Shown one piece after another: positions 1-9,377 of a stretch of 64,000 bases of DNA. The stretch is from positions 2,356,001 to 2,420,000 of the forward strand of contig NZ_CP025781.1 in assembly GCF_004194535.1 (NCBI RefSeq). The letters run 5' to 3'. Each line of letters begins with the position of its first letter. The first letter of the stretch is position 1. Both the position numbers and the translations under genes were made by a program. A model generated the notes under the pieces. It worked only from the letters and a program-made list of their open reading frames with translations, made no database searches and was not told the DNA's origin. The DNA is from Iodobacter fluviatilis (GTDB taxonomy: Bacteria > Pseudomonadota > Gammaproteobacteria > Burkholderiales > Chitinibacteraceae).

Positions 1-1661
1 ATAAATTAAGACAATCGACCGATCCCTTTGGCTTGATGGCAAGTTCCGTGAAAGCGCAGCAAGCATGGTTACAAAATCCACACGCCTTATCTAATGTCTT
101 GTTTCGTTATGTGAATGATGTAACGAAGTGGCAAAACTTTATGGCTCGGCGTTTCTGGGGCGAGGCAGATAGCGATGTTTTCCCGCCTCACCCAGAAGAC
201 GTGCGCTTTGCCGACCCAATCTGGAGCGACAGCCCCTATTGGGATGGTATTAAAGAATGGTATTTGCTGAATACCCATTGGTTGCAAGATGCGCTATACG
301 CTACGCCAGATATGGGCGAGCACGAGCGTAACCGCAGTGCATTTTGGCTGAGGCAAGTGCTTAACGCAGCGGCCCCAACTAACTTTTTGCTGACTAATCC
401 TGTAGCGATTGCCAGAGCATTAAGCACCAATGGCGAAAGCCTCGTTGCAGGCTATAAAAACTTTAAGGCAGACAAAGCGCGTGGCGATATCAGCATGACC
501 GATATGAACGCGTTTAAAGTGGGTGAAAATCTGGCGACGACCGCAGGCTCGGTAGTGTATCGCGGGCGTTTGCTTGAAGTGCTGCATTACGAAGCGACTA
601 CGCCTACGGTGCATAGCGTGCCGCTGGTGCTGGTCTCCCCATGGATTAATAAGTATTACATCCTCGATATTAACGAGAAAAAAAGCTTGGTGAAGTATCT
701 GGTTGACCAAGGTTTCTCGGTGTTTATCACCAGCTGGAAAAACCCCGATAGCAGCATGCGCGATGTGGCTTTCGATGATTATCTAAGCGATGGTGTAGCG
801 CAAATTATTAAAGTGGCACAAGAAATCAGCGGCAGCGAGCAGGTGCATTTGCTTGGCTATTGCCTTGGTGGCACGCTGGCTGCGACGTACCTTGCTTGGG
901 CAAATCGGCAGATGCCTGGCAAAGTGCCAGTGGTTTCCGCAACCTTACTCACTACGCTCACCGATTTTGAATACCCCGGCGATATCGAAGTCTTTTTGGA
1001 TGAAGAAGGCCTTGATTTTATTGATAGCGTGATGGAGAAAAAAGGCTATCTGGACGGCAAAGATATGGCCGCCTCATTCAGAATGCTGCGCTCTAATAGC
1101 CTGATTTGGAATTACTGGGTTGATAATTATTTGCTAGGCCAAACGCCAAGTGAATTCGATGTTTTATATTGGAATATGGATTCCACCCGTATGCCAATGA
1201 AAATGCACCGCACCTATTTGCGCGAATTATATTGGAAAAACAAACTCGTTCAGCCCGATGCTTTAGAGCTAGCAGGGCAAAAAATCGACTTAGGCCAAAT
1301 CAAACAGCCGCTGTTTATGGTGAGCGCAGAAGAAGACCACATTGCACCTTGGCGGCAAACCTACACCTTGGCTGATCGCAGCGGCGGTGATGTCACGTTT
1401 ACCCTCTCTACATCGGGCCATATTATCGGCATCGTCAATCCACCTAGCCCCACATCCAAACGCAGCTACTGGCAAGGCGTGCCCAAAGCGGGTGAAAGCG
1501 CCGAAAACTTTTTAGCGCGGCAAAAAAAGGTAGCAGGCTCTTGGTGGCCCAATTGGGTAGAGTGGCTTAAGCCGCAGTGCGGCGAGCAAGTCAAACCTAA
1601 GTTATCTAGTCGTGTTCATCCACAACAAGGGGCGGCCCCGGGGACTTATGTTTTGGAGTAG
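1..1661 (+). CDS. phaC: Class I poly(3-hydroxyalkanoate) synthase, 5' end outside window
   Basis: Polymerises 3-hydroxyacyl-CoA into polyhydroxyalkanoate storage granules in the cytoplasm. The lipase-like box GYCLGG carries the nucleophilic cysteine. The rest of the triad is visible as Asp in AEEDHIAPW and His in SGHIIG near the C terminus, with the conserved SPWINKYYILD segment upstream. The frame is open from position 3 with no stop, and the residues before the internal ATG at 36 (QSTDPFGLM) still look like PhaC N-terminal sequence. The true start is therefore upstream and the gene is cut by the window edge. About 550 residues are visible, against the usual 560-600 for class I. No phaA, phaB or phasin gene follows; the next 600 bases are non-coding. 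Confidence 0.95.
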   Translation, partial: KLRQSTDPFGLMASSVKAQQAWLQNPHALSNVLFRYVNDVTKWQNFMARRFWGEADSDVFPPHPEDVRFADPIWSDSPYWDGIKEWYLLNTHWLQDALYATPDMGEHERNRSAFWLRQVLNAAAPTNFLLTNPVAIARALSTNGESLVAGYKNFKADKARGDISMTDMNAFKVGENLATTAGSVVYRGRLLEVLHYEATTPTVHSVPLVLVSPWINKYYILDINEKKSLVKYLVDQGFSVFITSWKNPDSSMRDVAFDDYLSDGVAQIIKVAQEISGSEQVHLLGYCLGGTLAATYLAWANRQMPGKVPVVSATLLTTLTDFEYPGDIEVFLDEEGLDFIDSVMEKKGYLDGKDMAASFRMLRSNSLIWNYWVDNYLLGQTPSEFDVLYWNMDSTRMPMKMHRTYLRELYWKNKLVQPDALELAGQKIDLGQIKQPLFMVSAEEDHIAPWRQTYTLADRSGGDVTFTLSTSGHIIGIVNPPSPTSKRSYWQGVPKAGESAENFLARQKKVAGSWWPNWVEWLKPQCGEQVKPKLSSRVHPQQGAAPGTYVLE

Positions 1662-1939
1662 TGGCTTAAAACCTAAATCTTGAACCACTTCGTCTTCAGA
1701 GGATACGGTGGTTCACGGAGAAAAACAGGTTTTGACTTAAGAATTTTTGAATCATAAAAGTCTGGATTCATATCGCAGCTCATGGCACGGGGCTTAAATC
1801 ACCCCTTGAAGCCGCGACACGAGGAATAAGCGGCACGGGGTTTCGGAAAAGGGGTAGCGAGCTTGCTCCCGAGCAGCCTTTTTCGCCGAGCCGATTATCC
1901 GCAGCGAGGGGCTTTCGTGTTTTTGAGGTTGCGGTTTTG

Positions 1940-1969
1940 CTTCCTTTCTTGGCCGTTTAAGAAAGGAAG
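1940..1969. repeat. Perfect 11-bp inverted repeat (REP-like hairpin)
   Basis: CTTCCTTTCTT and its exact complement AAGAAAGGAAG are separated by 8 bases. There is no T tract, so it is not an obvious terminator. It resembles the short palindromes scattered between genes in betaproteobacteria; family membership is inferred. Confidence 0.5.
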
Positions 1970-2080
1970 TCCCACGCGGGGGATTCCCGCTCCTAAATCA
2001 ACGTGCCGAAGGCACTAAAAAGAGGGGCGCTACGTAACACCAGTTAAGCAAAAACCACTACGGGTTTTAATTTATTCTAA

Positions 2081-2098
2081 GGCGGGCGAAAGCCCGCC
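2081..2098. repeat. GC-rich hairpin with GAAA loop
   Basis: GGCGGGC-GAAA-GCCCGCC forms a 7-bp stem, extended by flanking AA/TT pairs. It lies 180 bases upstream of tkt and 420 bases downstream of phaC. It could stop late phaC read-through or be an mRNA-stabilising hairpin; without a U tract the terminator call is weak. Confidence 0.45.
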
Positions 2099-2277
2099 TT
2101 AACACTTTGAGTCAGCTCAACGCTACCCGCGTTATCTCGTGTTAAAAATGATATGGTATTTTGATATTGTTGCGGACACAGTCCCTCAGTGATAATGGGG
2201 GCAGCGATTTAGGCTTGGCCCCAGCGGCCGCTAAAAAAACTTGATGATGATTGGCTTAATACACACAAGGAAAAGAT

Positions 2278-4272
2278 ATGGCAACGCGTAACGATCTAGC
2301 AAATGCAATCCGCGCTTTAGCAATGGATGCAGTTCAGAAGGCTAATTCAGGCCACCCAGGCATGCCGATGGGCATGGCGGAAATTGGCTTGTCGCTGTGG
2401 GGCAACCACATGCGCTTTAACCCAGTGAATCCACATTGGGCCGATCGCGACCGTTTTATCTTGTCTAACGGTCACGGCTCAATGTTGCAATACGCCTTGC
2501 TGCACCTGACTGGCTACGATGTATCGATGGATGATCTCAAAGCATTCCGTCAGTTCCACTCCAAAACCCCTGGCCACCCAGAGCTGCATTACACCCCTGG
2601 TGTAGAAACCACGACCGGCCCGCTGGGCCAAGGTATTACCAATGGTGTAGGTTTTGCGCTGGCAGAAAAACTCCTCGCTCGCGATTTCAACAAGCCGGGT
2701 CTGGATATCGTTGATCACTACACCTATGTATTCCTTGGCGATGGTTGCCTGATGGAAGGCATTAGCCATGAAGCATGCGCTTTGGCTGGCACATGGGGCC
2801 TCGGTAAGCTGATTGCATTCTGGGACGACAACGGTATCTCGATCGACGGCCATGTAGAAGGCTGGTTTACCGACGATACCCCTAAGCGTTTTGAAGCTTA
2901 CAACTGGCATGTGATTTCTGTAGACGGCCACGATGTCGATGCGCTCGATGCAGCCATCGTTGCTGCTAAAGCAGTAACCGACAAGCCAACACTGATCTGC
3001 TGCAAAACCATTATCGGTAAAGGTTCGCCAAATAAAGCGGCCAGCCACGATTGCCACGGCGCGCCACTTGGCGATGCTGAAATTGCCGCGACTCGCGCCG
3101 CCATTGGCTGGAACCACGGCCCGTTTGAAATCCCTGCTGATGTTTACGCAGGCTGGGACAAAAAAGAATCTGGTGCTCGTTTAGAATCCGATTGGGATGT
3201 CTTGTTTGCTAAGTACGCAGCAGCCTACCCAGCGGAAGCCGCAGAATTCAAGCGCCGTATGAGTAATGAATTGCCAGCTAATTGGCAAGATGTAGTAAAA
3301 GCTGCAGTAAGCGATGCAAATACTAAGGCAGAAACCATCGCCTCACGTAAAGCATCACAAAACGCGCTGAATGCTTTTGCGCCACAAGTGCCGGAACTCT
3401 TAGGCGGCTCGGCTGACTTGACTGGCTCTAACCTGACTAACTGGAAAGGCTGCGTTTCACTGAAGCGTGAAGGCAATGAGCTGATCGGCAACCATATCAG
3501 CTACGGCGTGCGTGAATTTGGTATGAGCGCCATTATGAATGGTGTGGTGTTGCACGGCGGTTTCCGTCCTTACGGCGCAACCTTCCTGATGTTCTGCGAA
3601 TACGCGCTGAACGCGCTGCGTATGGCTTCCCTAATGAAGACCAACAACCTCTTCGTTTATACCCACGATTCGATTGGCCTGGGCGAAGATGGCCCAACGC
3701 ATCAGCCGGTAGAGCAATTGCAAACTCTGCGTTGCATCCCTAACCACCATGTATGGCGTCCATGCGATACCGTAGAATCGATGGTGGCTTGGGCTCATGC
3801 GATTGAACAAAAATCAACGCCTTCGTCCTTGATCTTCAGCCGTCAAAACTTAATGTTTATGGCGCGTGATGAAGCCACCATCGCCAATATCAAGAAAGGC
3901 GGCTATGTATTAAAAGACGTAGCAAATCCTGCTGTTATCTTGATTGCTACCGGCTCTGAAGTTGAGCTGGCGATAAAAGCCGCTGAAGCCTTGGCGGCAG
4001 AGGGCATTGCTGCTCGCGTGGTGTCTATGCCATCGACCAATGTATTTGATGGGCAAGATGCCGCTTACAAAGCCGCAGTATTACCACGCGGTGTGGCACG
4101 TTTAGCGATTGAAGCGGGTACTTCAGATTTCTGGCGCAAATATGTTGGCCTAGAAGGTGATGTTGTGGGCATGGATACTTTTGGTGAATCTGCACCGGCG
4201 GGCCAATTGTTTAAACACTTTGGCTTTACTGTAGAAAATGTAGTGGCAAAAGCGAAAGTAATTATTGCTTAA
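2278..4272 (+). CDS. tkt: Transketolase
   Basis: Thiamine-diphosphate enzyme of the non-oxidative pentose phosphate pathway that transfers two-carbon ketol units between sugar phosphates. At 664 residues it is the normal bacterial length. The N-terminal [16 protein letters not shown] motif, the ThDP-binding segment [13 protein letters not shown] (about residues 155-167) and the central pyrimidine domain with [16 protein letters not shown] are all present. The start is fixed by an AAGGAAAAG Shine-Dalgarno 5 bases upstream of the ATG. It is monocistronic, with long spacers on both sides and a strong terminator 12 bases after the stop. Confidence 0.97.
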   Translation: MATRNDLANAIRALAMDAVQKANSGHPGMPMGMAEIGLSLWGNHMRFNPVNPHWADRDRFILSNGHGSMLQYALLHLTGYDVSMDDLKAFRQFHSKTPGHPELHYTPGVETTTGPLGQGITNGVGFALAEKLLARDFNKPGLDIVDHYTYVFLGDGCLMEGISHEACALAGTWGLGKLIAFWDDNGISIDGHVEGWFTDDTPKRFEAYNWHVISVDGHDVDALDAAIVAAKAVTDKPTLICCKTIIGKGSPNKAASHDCHGAPLGDAEIAATRAAIGWNHGPFEIPADVYAGWDKKESGARLESDWDVLFAKYAAAYPAEAAEFKRRMSNELPANWQDVVKAAVSDANTKAETIASRKASQNALNAFAPQVPELLGGSADLTGSNLTNWKGCVSLKREGNELIGNHISYGVREFGMSAIMNGVVLHGGFRPYGATFLMFCEYALNALRMASLMKTNNLFVYTHDSIGLGEDGPTHQPVEQLQTLRCIPNHHVWRPCDTVESMVAWAHAIEQKSTPSSLIFSRQNLMFMARDEATIANIKKGGYVLKDVANPAVILIATGSEVELAIKAAEALAAEGIAARVVSMPSTNVFDGQDAAYKAAVLPRGVARLAIEAGTSDFWRKYVGLEGDVVGMDTFGESAPAGQLFKHFGFTVENVVAKAKVIIA

Positions 4273-4284
4273 TTGATTGCCGCA

Positions 4285-4316
4285 TAAAAAACGGGCCAGC
4301 TGGCCCGTTTTTTATG
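4285..4316 (+). terminator. Intrinsic terminator of tkt
   Basis: ACGGGCCAGCTGGCCCGT is a perfect GC palindrome, preceded by an A run and followed by TTTTTTA. It starts 12 bases after the tkt stop codon. Confidence 0.9.
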
Positions 4317-4404
4317 CAAAACCATTGTTTTTTTAGGGGGTGAGCAAACAGCGCCTTTATATTTTTAGCAGTAAATATTTTACTCCGTTTTCTGGCGAAT
4401 TTTT

Positions 4405-4906
4405 TTATAAATCAATAGAAAATACCTTAAGTACTTTATCCTTAGAATGGATCTCTACAAATTTAAAACCAATACTTGCTAATAAGCTCATTGAGCGCTG
4501 ATTATTTTTGCTAGTAATGGCTAAGAGCTTAGTTAGACCAAGGGTTTGCTTCGCATAATTGAGCGAAGCTATTACGGCCTCTTTTGCATAGCCAAGGCCT
4601 GTGAATTGCGGCAATAATGCATAGCCGAGATCGGCATCTGCTAAATAATCGCGTTTAAAAAAACCACAAATGCCAATCGCTTCGCTTGTTGCGTTTAAAC
4701 GGATGATATAAGAGCTATAGCCATATTTCTCCTGCATTTTAATGGGGCCAGCCAGTAAAAAATGCTTTGCTTGTTCTAGTGTGCGAATCTCTCGATCACC
4801 AATAAGTTGGTGCCAAGTTGGAGTGTTAATGAGTTTTAAATAAAAGGGCGTGTCGTCTACTGTTATAATTATTAAGGCTTAAACGTGATGTGGTGATGAT
4901 AGGCAT
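4405..4906 (-). pseudogene. GNAT-family N-acetyltransferase, frameshifted
   Basis: The 110-residue frame 4405-4737 is the C-terminal two thirds of a RimJ/RimL-type acetyltransferase, with a QFTGLGYAKEA acetyl-CoA loop and the typical SMSLLASIGF end. The same frame continues upstream without a start codon through DTPFYLKLINTPTWHQ, the family's normal middle. The expected N terminus (MPIITTSRLSL) is in the neighbouring frame from an ATG at 4906, and the two join if one base is removed in the TTAATAATT stretch near 4870. The total of 502 nt is one more than 167 codons, as a one-base insertion predicts. I read this as a single broken gene of 166 residues. A sequencing error would give the same picture. 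Confidence 0.75.
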
Positions 4907-5010
4907 GGGCCTCTAGGCGCAAGTTGAGGGTGTTTGATGATATCCCCGTTTTAAAATAAAAATGTATGGTTTGGTACATAATGTAGAGGTGTATTTAGCA
5001 CTAAAATTAT

Positions 5011-7395
5011 TTAATTGAGCAGTTCGGTATTAATGTTGCCGTTGTTTCCTTTTGTATTGACCTTAATAGGGCTGACTTTTTGATGGGTAAATGCAAATAG
5101 CCACATAGATAACTCTGAGGTTGCCATGGGCTTTGCATAAAAATAACCTTGGATATAGTCACCGCCAAGTTGCGCAATACATTGAGCTTGTTCTAGGGTT
5201 TCTACCCCCTCACAAACCACTTTCATATTTAAGCCGTGCGCCATTTCAATCACGGCTTTAATCAGTGTTTCTCCTCCTTGGTCTATTCTTTTAACAAAGG
5301 CTTTATCTATTTTTAGCGCATCAATTGGGAGCGCGTGCAAACGGGCTAAAGATGAATAGCCTGTGCCAAAATCATCAATATGAAACTTGATTCCTAGTTT
5401 GCAACAATCCTGCATCACTTGGCTTAATTCTGATTCATTTTTAGCTAATAAAGATTCCGTTACTTCCAGATTTAGTAAATGTGGAGGGAAATCAGTTTCT
5501 AATAAAATGGCATGCAAATCATCTAAAAAATGAGTTTCTAACATCTCTTGCACGCTTATATTCACGGATAGTCGTAAATCTGGAAAAACCCCAAACTCCA
5601 TTTTTGCCACCATGCAGGATTTTTTTAATACACTTAAAGTGTAACGCCGTATGAGTCTCGCGTTTTCTGCAATAGGTATAAAGCGTTCTGGGCTGATTAA
5701 ACCAAGTTTGGGATGGAACCAACGCCCTAACACTTCTAATGATTCTAGCGTTGTTCCATCCGTAGAAAGTATGGGTTGAAAAGAAATATCAATTAAATCT
5801 TCATCCACGCTAGATCTTAAATCGTCTTCTAATTTTTGATATTCGTCGAGTAAAGATTCCATTGCTTGATCAAAAATAATAACGCGATCACGCCCCGCGT
5901 GTTTTGCTTGGTACATTGCAATATCTGCTTTTTTAATTAAATCTTCAGGAAGTAAATTTTGCTTGAAGTCATTATCAAGATAAACAAGGCCGATGCTCGC
6001 TGACACGCGTAGTTTTTGTGGCCCAAATTCAACGGGTAAAGAAAGCTGAGCTCGAATACGCTCCGTAATTTGTGCCGCAATGTCTATGTTTAGTGGATTG
6101 GTGAGCAGAATGGCAAACTCATCTCCGCCAAGCCGAACAGCACAGTCGCTTTCACGGATCGTTTCTAAAATTCGTTTTGAAAGCACAATAAGTAATTGAT
6201 CCCCTGCTGGATGACCATGAATATCATTAACCATCTTAAAACCATCTAGATCAATGAATAATAAACAGAGAGAGTTAATGGTTTTTCTGCGTAGTAGACT
6301 AAGAGATAATTTTAATTGCTCGTTTAAACGGCTACGATTACCTAGCGAGGTAAGTGGATCATAGAGGGCATCTCTAATTAATTTTTGATGTTGGCTTTCA
6401 ATTTCGTCCAGTAACTCATTGACTGATAATGCAAGAAAGTCTATCTCATCGATCCCTGCATGCTGTAAACGCCCATCGGATTGAGAGCCCAAACGAATTT
6501 TATGTAATTTTTGGCTGTAAAAAGTAATACGTTTGATAATTAAATGTCCTAGCCCAAACATAACTAAAATAAGTGAAATAGCCCAAACGGCAATTAAATT
6601 GCAAAGTAGTAGTATGTATGCAAACTGCCCTTCTTTATATAATGGACGGGCACCATTAATATTGATTGTGTATGCATTAGGCCCTTGCGTTAAACGCATT
6701 GCTTTGTAGTCTTGGTTGCTAAATGAAATTACTTCGCTCACACCTTGTGGCGGAGTGATTTTGAAAGGTACTTGACTGAGTTTTTGTAGATGAGTAAGTC
6801 TATTGGAGTTAATATGCCTGCCCATTACGGTAAGCCCTAGTGGAGGACCGCTGCCATTGCTTTTTACAATGGAAGCAAATGCAATGATATAAGCTTGGTC
6901 GTCTAAAAAAAGAATAAATGATCTTGGCTCAATGATCTCCATTTCTTTTTTTAAATTTAATTTTTTTAAAATTGAGCTGGTGTGCTCACTCTCTTGGTTG
7001 ATGATGGATTGGCCGGAAGGAAGTCCAAGAAAATCACTAAGGATCACAGATAATGCAATTTTGCCATTGGGGTGGATTAAAAAAATAAAATCATTGCCCA
7101 TATTGCTAACTGCTTCGTACGTGTAATTTGAGGCAATATATTCTTTATTTTCTTTACTCATAAAGGCATATGAGTCATTCCAAATAGAGTAATCCCCAGC
7201 AAATTTTTTATGCGAAATTAGCTGTTCATTAATTAGTAAATTAGCTGCGTCTAAATCGCGGTGTATGCTTCTTTTTTCAAATTGAGTAAATTTCTCAGAA
7301 AGAATCTGATAAGAAAAATAGGAGCCAAAGCTAACCGTCACCAAAAGAGTGAGCCCTAGCAGTCGTAAGACTCTTATCCGTAGCTTGCTGATCAC
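5011..7395 (-). CDS. Membrane CHASE4-GGDEF-EAL cyclic-di-GMP turnover protein
   Basis: 794-residue inner-membrane protein predicted to make or degrade cyclic di-GMP. One membrane segment at about residues 11-31 and another at 259-287 flank a periplasmic CHASE4-type sensor that contains the GDYSIWNDSY signature. The cyclase domain has an intact GGDEF (423-427) and an inhibitory RxxD site (RESD, 414-417) five residues before it. The phosphodiesterase domain keeps DDFGTGYSSL and the ending GDYIQGYFYAKPM, but its name motif reads EVL (554-556) instead of EAL. The metal-binding Glu is kept, so activity is plausible but not certain. The gene stands alone. Confidence 0.9.
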   Translation of the reverse strand: MISKLRIRVLRLLGLTLLVTVSFGSYFSYQILSEKFTQFEKRSIHRDLDAANLLINEQLISHKKFAGDYSIWNDSYAFMSKENKEYIASNYTYEAVSNMGNDFIFLIHPNGKIALSVILSDFLGLPSGQSIINQESEHTSSILKKLNLKKEMEIIEPRSFILFLDDQAYIIAFASIVKSNGSGPPLGLTVMGRHINSNRLTHLQKLSQVPFKITPPQGVSEVISFSNQDYKAMRLTQGPNAYTININGARPLYKEGQFAYILLLCNLIAVWAISLILVMFGLGHLIIKRITFYSQKLHKIRLGSQSDGRLQHAGIDEIDFLALSVNELLDEIESQHQKLIRDALYDPLTSLGNRSRLNEQLKLSLSLLRRKTINSLCLLFIDLDGFKMVNDIHGHPAGDQLLIVLSKRILETIRESDCAVRLGGDEFAILLTNPLNIDIAAQITERIRAQLSLPVEFGPQKLRVSASIGLVYLDNDFKQNLLPEDLIKKADIAMYQAKHAGRDRVIIFDQAMESLLDEYQKLEDDLRSSVDEDLIDISFQPILSTDGTTLESLEVLGRWFHPKLGLISPERFIPIAENARLIRRYTLSVLKKSCMVAKMEFGVFPDLRLSVNISVQEMLETHFLDDLHAILLETDFPPHLLNLEVTESLLAKNESELSQVMQDCCKLGIKFHIDDFGTGYSSLARLHALPIDALKIDKAFVKRIDQGGETLIKAVIEMAHGLNMKVVCEGVETLEQAQCIAQLGGDYIQGYFYAKPMATSELSMWLFAFTHQKVSPIKVNTKGNNGNINTELLN

Positions 7396-7472
7396 TAACT
7401 AAATCCTTGTGCAGGTTTTATGTCAGCATAGCCCTTATAGAGTGGTTTTGCTTGGCTTCGGCGACTATTTGT

Positions 7473-7820
7473 CTAAACCAGAACTTGACGTGTTTCTTTG
7501 AAAAACTGATGAATTTGCTGCTCAATTTTTTCATCAATCATCATTGCGGGGCGTTTGCCGTGCGGGCAGGGTAAGGCGGGCGTTGTGCCAAAAAGCCTGC
7601 AAATCAGCGGGCGCTCCAAATACACCGTACAGCCTTTGTCCGCCAGATGTGGGCAGCTGAGGCTTTCCATTGCCGCTTCGTGCTCTGCTGCAGTTTTGCG
7701 TGGTAGGCGTGACATTTCTTCGCTAGAGGTGGTGACCGGCCCGCAGCAATCATGACAGCCTGGAATACATTCAAAAGAAGGGATGCGCTGGCGGAAAAAA
7801 CGGATTTTCTGGCTATTCAT
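7473..7820 (-). CDS. YkgJ-family cysteine cluster protein
   Basis: Small 115-residue cytoplasmic protein with the eight-cysteine pattern of the YkgJ/UPF0153 family: CIPGCHDCC near residue 17, then CPHLADKGC and RPLICRLFG further on. Family members are thought to bind zinc or iron; the function is not established. It ends 77 bases before the start of the upstream-facing GGDEF-EAL gene on the same strand. Co-transcription is possible but not shown. Confidence 0.85.
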   Translation of the reverse strand: MNSQKIRFFRQRIPSFECIPGCHDCCGPVTTSSEEMSRLPRKTAAEHEAAMESLSCPHLADKGCTVYLERPLICRLFGTTPALPCPHGKRPAMMIDEKIEQQIHQFFKETRQVLV

Positions 7821-8201
7821 GGCAGAGGGCTGTAATGCTTGAGGGCTGGCTATTCTATGTCAGTTTGTACTTAGGATGTGGCTCGTAAAAATTACCCGAA
7901 ATGGCTTATTAACGCAAAACTGTCATCCCCGAGTGTATTTATCGGTGATCCAGCAGCGCAGCTGGATTCCCGCCGAAGGCACGCGGGAATGACGACGTTC
8001 TGTTGCAGGTAATTAATATGAGGCAAGCTCTTAGGTTTTACTAAAGTGCTGCCGTTGGTCTTTTTACGGCGAATGTGCGGATGTTATTTTGAGGGCTTTA
8101 CTTGAAATTTGCTGCAAAGGCATCATCTGTGCCGGTATAGTCTATATATTACAGCGTTTTTTAATGATGCCAAAGGGCATCATCTTTTTGGAGTTTTAGA
8201 A
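7821..8201. other. 381-bp spacer with one dRS3-like repeat
   Basis: Divergent promoter region between the YkgJ gene and the parvulin gene. It contains the repeat at 7918-7995. Shortly before the parvulin start lies AAAGGGCATCATCTTTTTGGAG, which holds that gene's GGAG ribosome binding site. No coding potential is supported, although the parvulin frame is open back to 8109. Confidence 0.5.
7918..7995. repeat. Neisserial-type intergenic repeat with ATTCCC/GGGAAT hairpin
   Basis: ATTCCCGC (7966-7973) and GCGGGAAT (7983-7990) form an 8-bp stem with a 9-base loop. The outer bases GTCATCCC at 7922 and GGGAATGAC at 7985 extend the symmetry. The layout matches the ATTCCC-N-GGGAAT organisation of the small dRS3 repeats known from Neisseria; identity with that family is inferred. 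Confidence 0.6.
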
Positions 8202-8480
8202 ATGGTACAAGCCACAGCAAGCCACCTTTTAGTAAGCAGCGAAGCCAAGTGTGAAGAATTGAAGCAAGAAATTCTGGCAGGTGCTGATTTTGCGGCCGTG
8301 GCTAAGAAGCACTCTAGCTGCCCTTCTTCTGCACAAGGTGGTGATTTGGGCTCGTTTGGCCCAGGCATGATGGTTCCAGAATTCGATAAAGTGGTGTTCT
8401 CTGCGCCGCTGAACGAAGTTCAAGGCCCAGTAAAAACACAATTCGGTTATCACCTGCTGATCGTAAATAGCCGCGGCTAA
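8202..8480 (+). CDS. Single-domain parvulin peptidyl-prolyl isomerase
   Basis: A 92-residue stand-alone parvulin of the PpiC type that speeds cis-trans isomerisation of prolyl bonds. It begins MVQATASHLLV and keeps the family's core: the histidine of ASHLLV, GGDLGSFGPG, MVPEFDKVVF and GYHLL. There is no signal peptide, so it is cytoplasmic. The ATG at 8202 was chosen over an upstream start at 8109 because GGAG lies 8 bases before it and homology begins exactly there. A strong terminator follows. Confidence 0.92.
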   Translation: MVQATASHLLVSSEAKCEELKQEILAGADFAAVAKKHSSCPSSAQGGDLGSFGPGMMVPEFDKVVFSAPLNEVQGPVKTQFGYHLLIVNSRG

Positions 8481-8506
8481 TTAACGATTGCTTGTTTTTT
8501 GAGCAT

Positions 8507-8544
8507 AAAAAAGCGCATTCCATATTAGAATGCGCTTTTTTTTT
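8507..8544. terminator. Bidirectional terminator between convergent parvulin and OMP genes
   Basis: AAGCGCATTC (8511-8520) pairs with GAATGCGCTT (8528-8537), flanked by an A run on the left and nine Ts on the right. It can serve the parvulin gene on the plus strand and the gene ending at 8568 on the minus strand. Confidence 0.9.
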
Positions 8545-8567
8545 GCTAAAAATAAATTAATCTATTT

Positions 8568-9116
8568 TTAGAAACTGTAGTTTGCACCAACAGTGAATGT
8601 TGATAATTTCAAATCTTCAATTTTTGCATATTGATTGTATTCTGCACGCAAGCTAAAGTTTTTATTGAATGCGTATTGAGCGCCAATACCAAATAATGCT
8701 TTGGTTTGAGTTTCTTCTTTAGACTTAGAGTAGCCGAAGATGCGAGATTCTGCTTTTGCAGTTGTTTTAATGCTTGCAACACCTAGACGGCCAAATACGC
8801 TAAATGCATCGTTGAATGGATACGAAGCTAATACGGATGCTTGTACTGCTTTTGCTTTAATAGATGCACTAGCAATAAAGTAATTTTCTTCAGCTTTACC
8901 AAAATCACGGTAACCTAATTCAGCCGCCAGATATGGAGAAAACTTATAACCACCGTTAATACCCCAGGCAGCGTTGTTTTTGTTGAAGTTTTGATCGTTG
9001 ATATCTGCGGACATGTTACTGCTACCTAAGTCTGCACCAATGTAAAAGCCTTCAGCAAATACTGGTGAAGCAATCAAAGTGGATAAAACTAAGGAAGCAA
9101 GAATATTTTTTTTCAT
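8568..9116 (-). CDS. Outer-membrane beta-barrel protein, OmpA/opacity-like
   Basis: 182 residues with a clear Sec signal peptide (MKKNILASLVLSTLIASPVFA, cleaved after AFA-like VFA). The mature protein alternates hydrophobic and polar residues and ends in phenylalanine (GANYSF), as 8-strand barrels do. Motifs such as WGINGGYKFSPYLAAELGYR match the OMP_b-brl family. It probably adopts a small eight-stranded barrel; its ligand or role cannot be told from the sequence. Confidence 0.87.
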   Translation of the reverse strand: MKKNILASLVLSTLIASPVFAEGFYIGADLGSSNMSADINDQNFNKNNAAWGINGGYKFSPYLAAELGYRDFGKAEENYFIASASIKAKAVQASVLASYPFNDAFSVFGRLGVASIKTTAKAESRIFGYSKSKEETQTKALFGIGAQYAFNKNFSLRAEYNQYAKIEDLKLSTFTVGANYSF

Positions 9117-9239
9117 TTATTTTTCTACAAAGGAATATTAAAAGAGATAAATCATGATGTAAGTAAAACTACTTATGCAATGGGAATTTCATTACAAACT
9201 GGATGCGAATACTAGCATCAACTTTTATCACTAAGCCGT

Positions 9240-9262
9240 AAATATTTCCGCGTATTGGCGGG
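9240..9262 (+). terminator. Hairpin plus T-tract with no plus-strand gene upstream
   Basis: AATATTTCCGC and GCGGGAATATT pair with one G-T wobble and are followed by TTTTTT on the plus strand. Both neighbouring genes are on the minus strand. It may end a small plus-strand transcript arising in 9117-9240, or it may be only a palindrome. Confidence 0.4.
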
Positions 9263-9314
9263 AATATTTTTTGTGATGAATTGCTTAATTAGGCTTGCAA
9301 TATTGCATTGGAAT

Positions 9315-9355
9315 AAATATAAACGCCACTTCATTCTAAAATGGCGTTTATATTT
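9315..9355 (-). terminator. Terminator of argS
   Basis: A perfect 14-bp stem, AAATATAAACGCCA (9315-9328) with its complement at 9342-9355, lies 23 bases beyond the argS stop codon. It has AT-rich flanks that give a U-rich 3' side on the minus strand. Confidence 0.75.
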
Positions 9356-9377
9356 TACGGGCTTAGAAATAGAGATT

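Larger units (their letters stand above)
1662..2277. other. 616-bp spacer between phaC and tkt, repeat-rich, no gene seen
   Basis: I find no supported ORF. It holds a degenerate copy of the CACAGAG/CACGGAG intergenic repeat (about 1676-1726). A perfect 11-bp inverted repeat around CTTCCTTTCTT follows (1940-1950 with 1959-1969), and then a GC hairpin closed by GAAA (2081-2098). The last 100 bases are AT-richer and end in the AAGGAAAAG ribosome binding site of the transketolase gene, so its promoter probably lies in 2130-2260. Confidence 0.6.

Noticed and set aside
2479-3117. 212-codon minus-strand frame inside tkt
   Set aside because: Antisense shadow of a strongly conserved gene; no family resemblance.
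8109-8201. N-terminal extension of the parvulin
   Set aside because: Homology and the GGAG ribosome binding site both point to the ATG at 8202.
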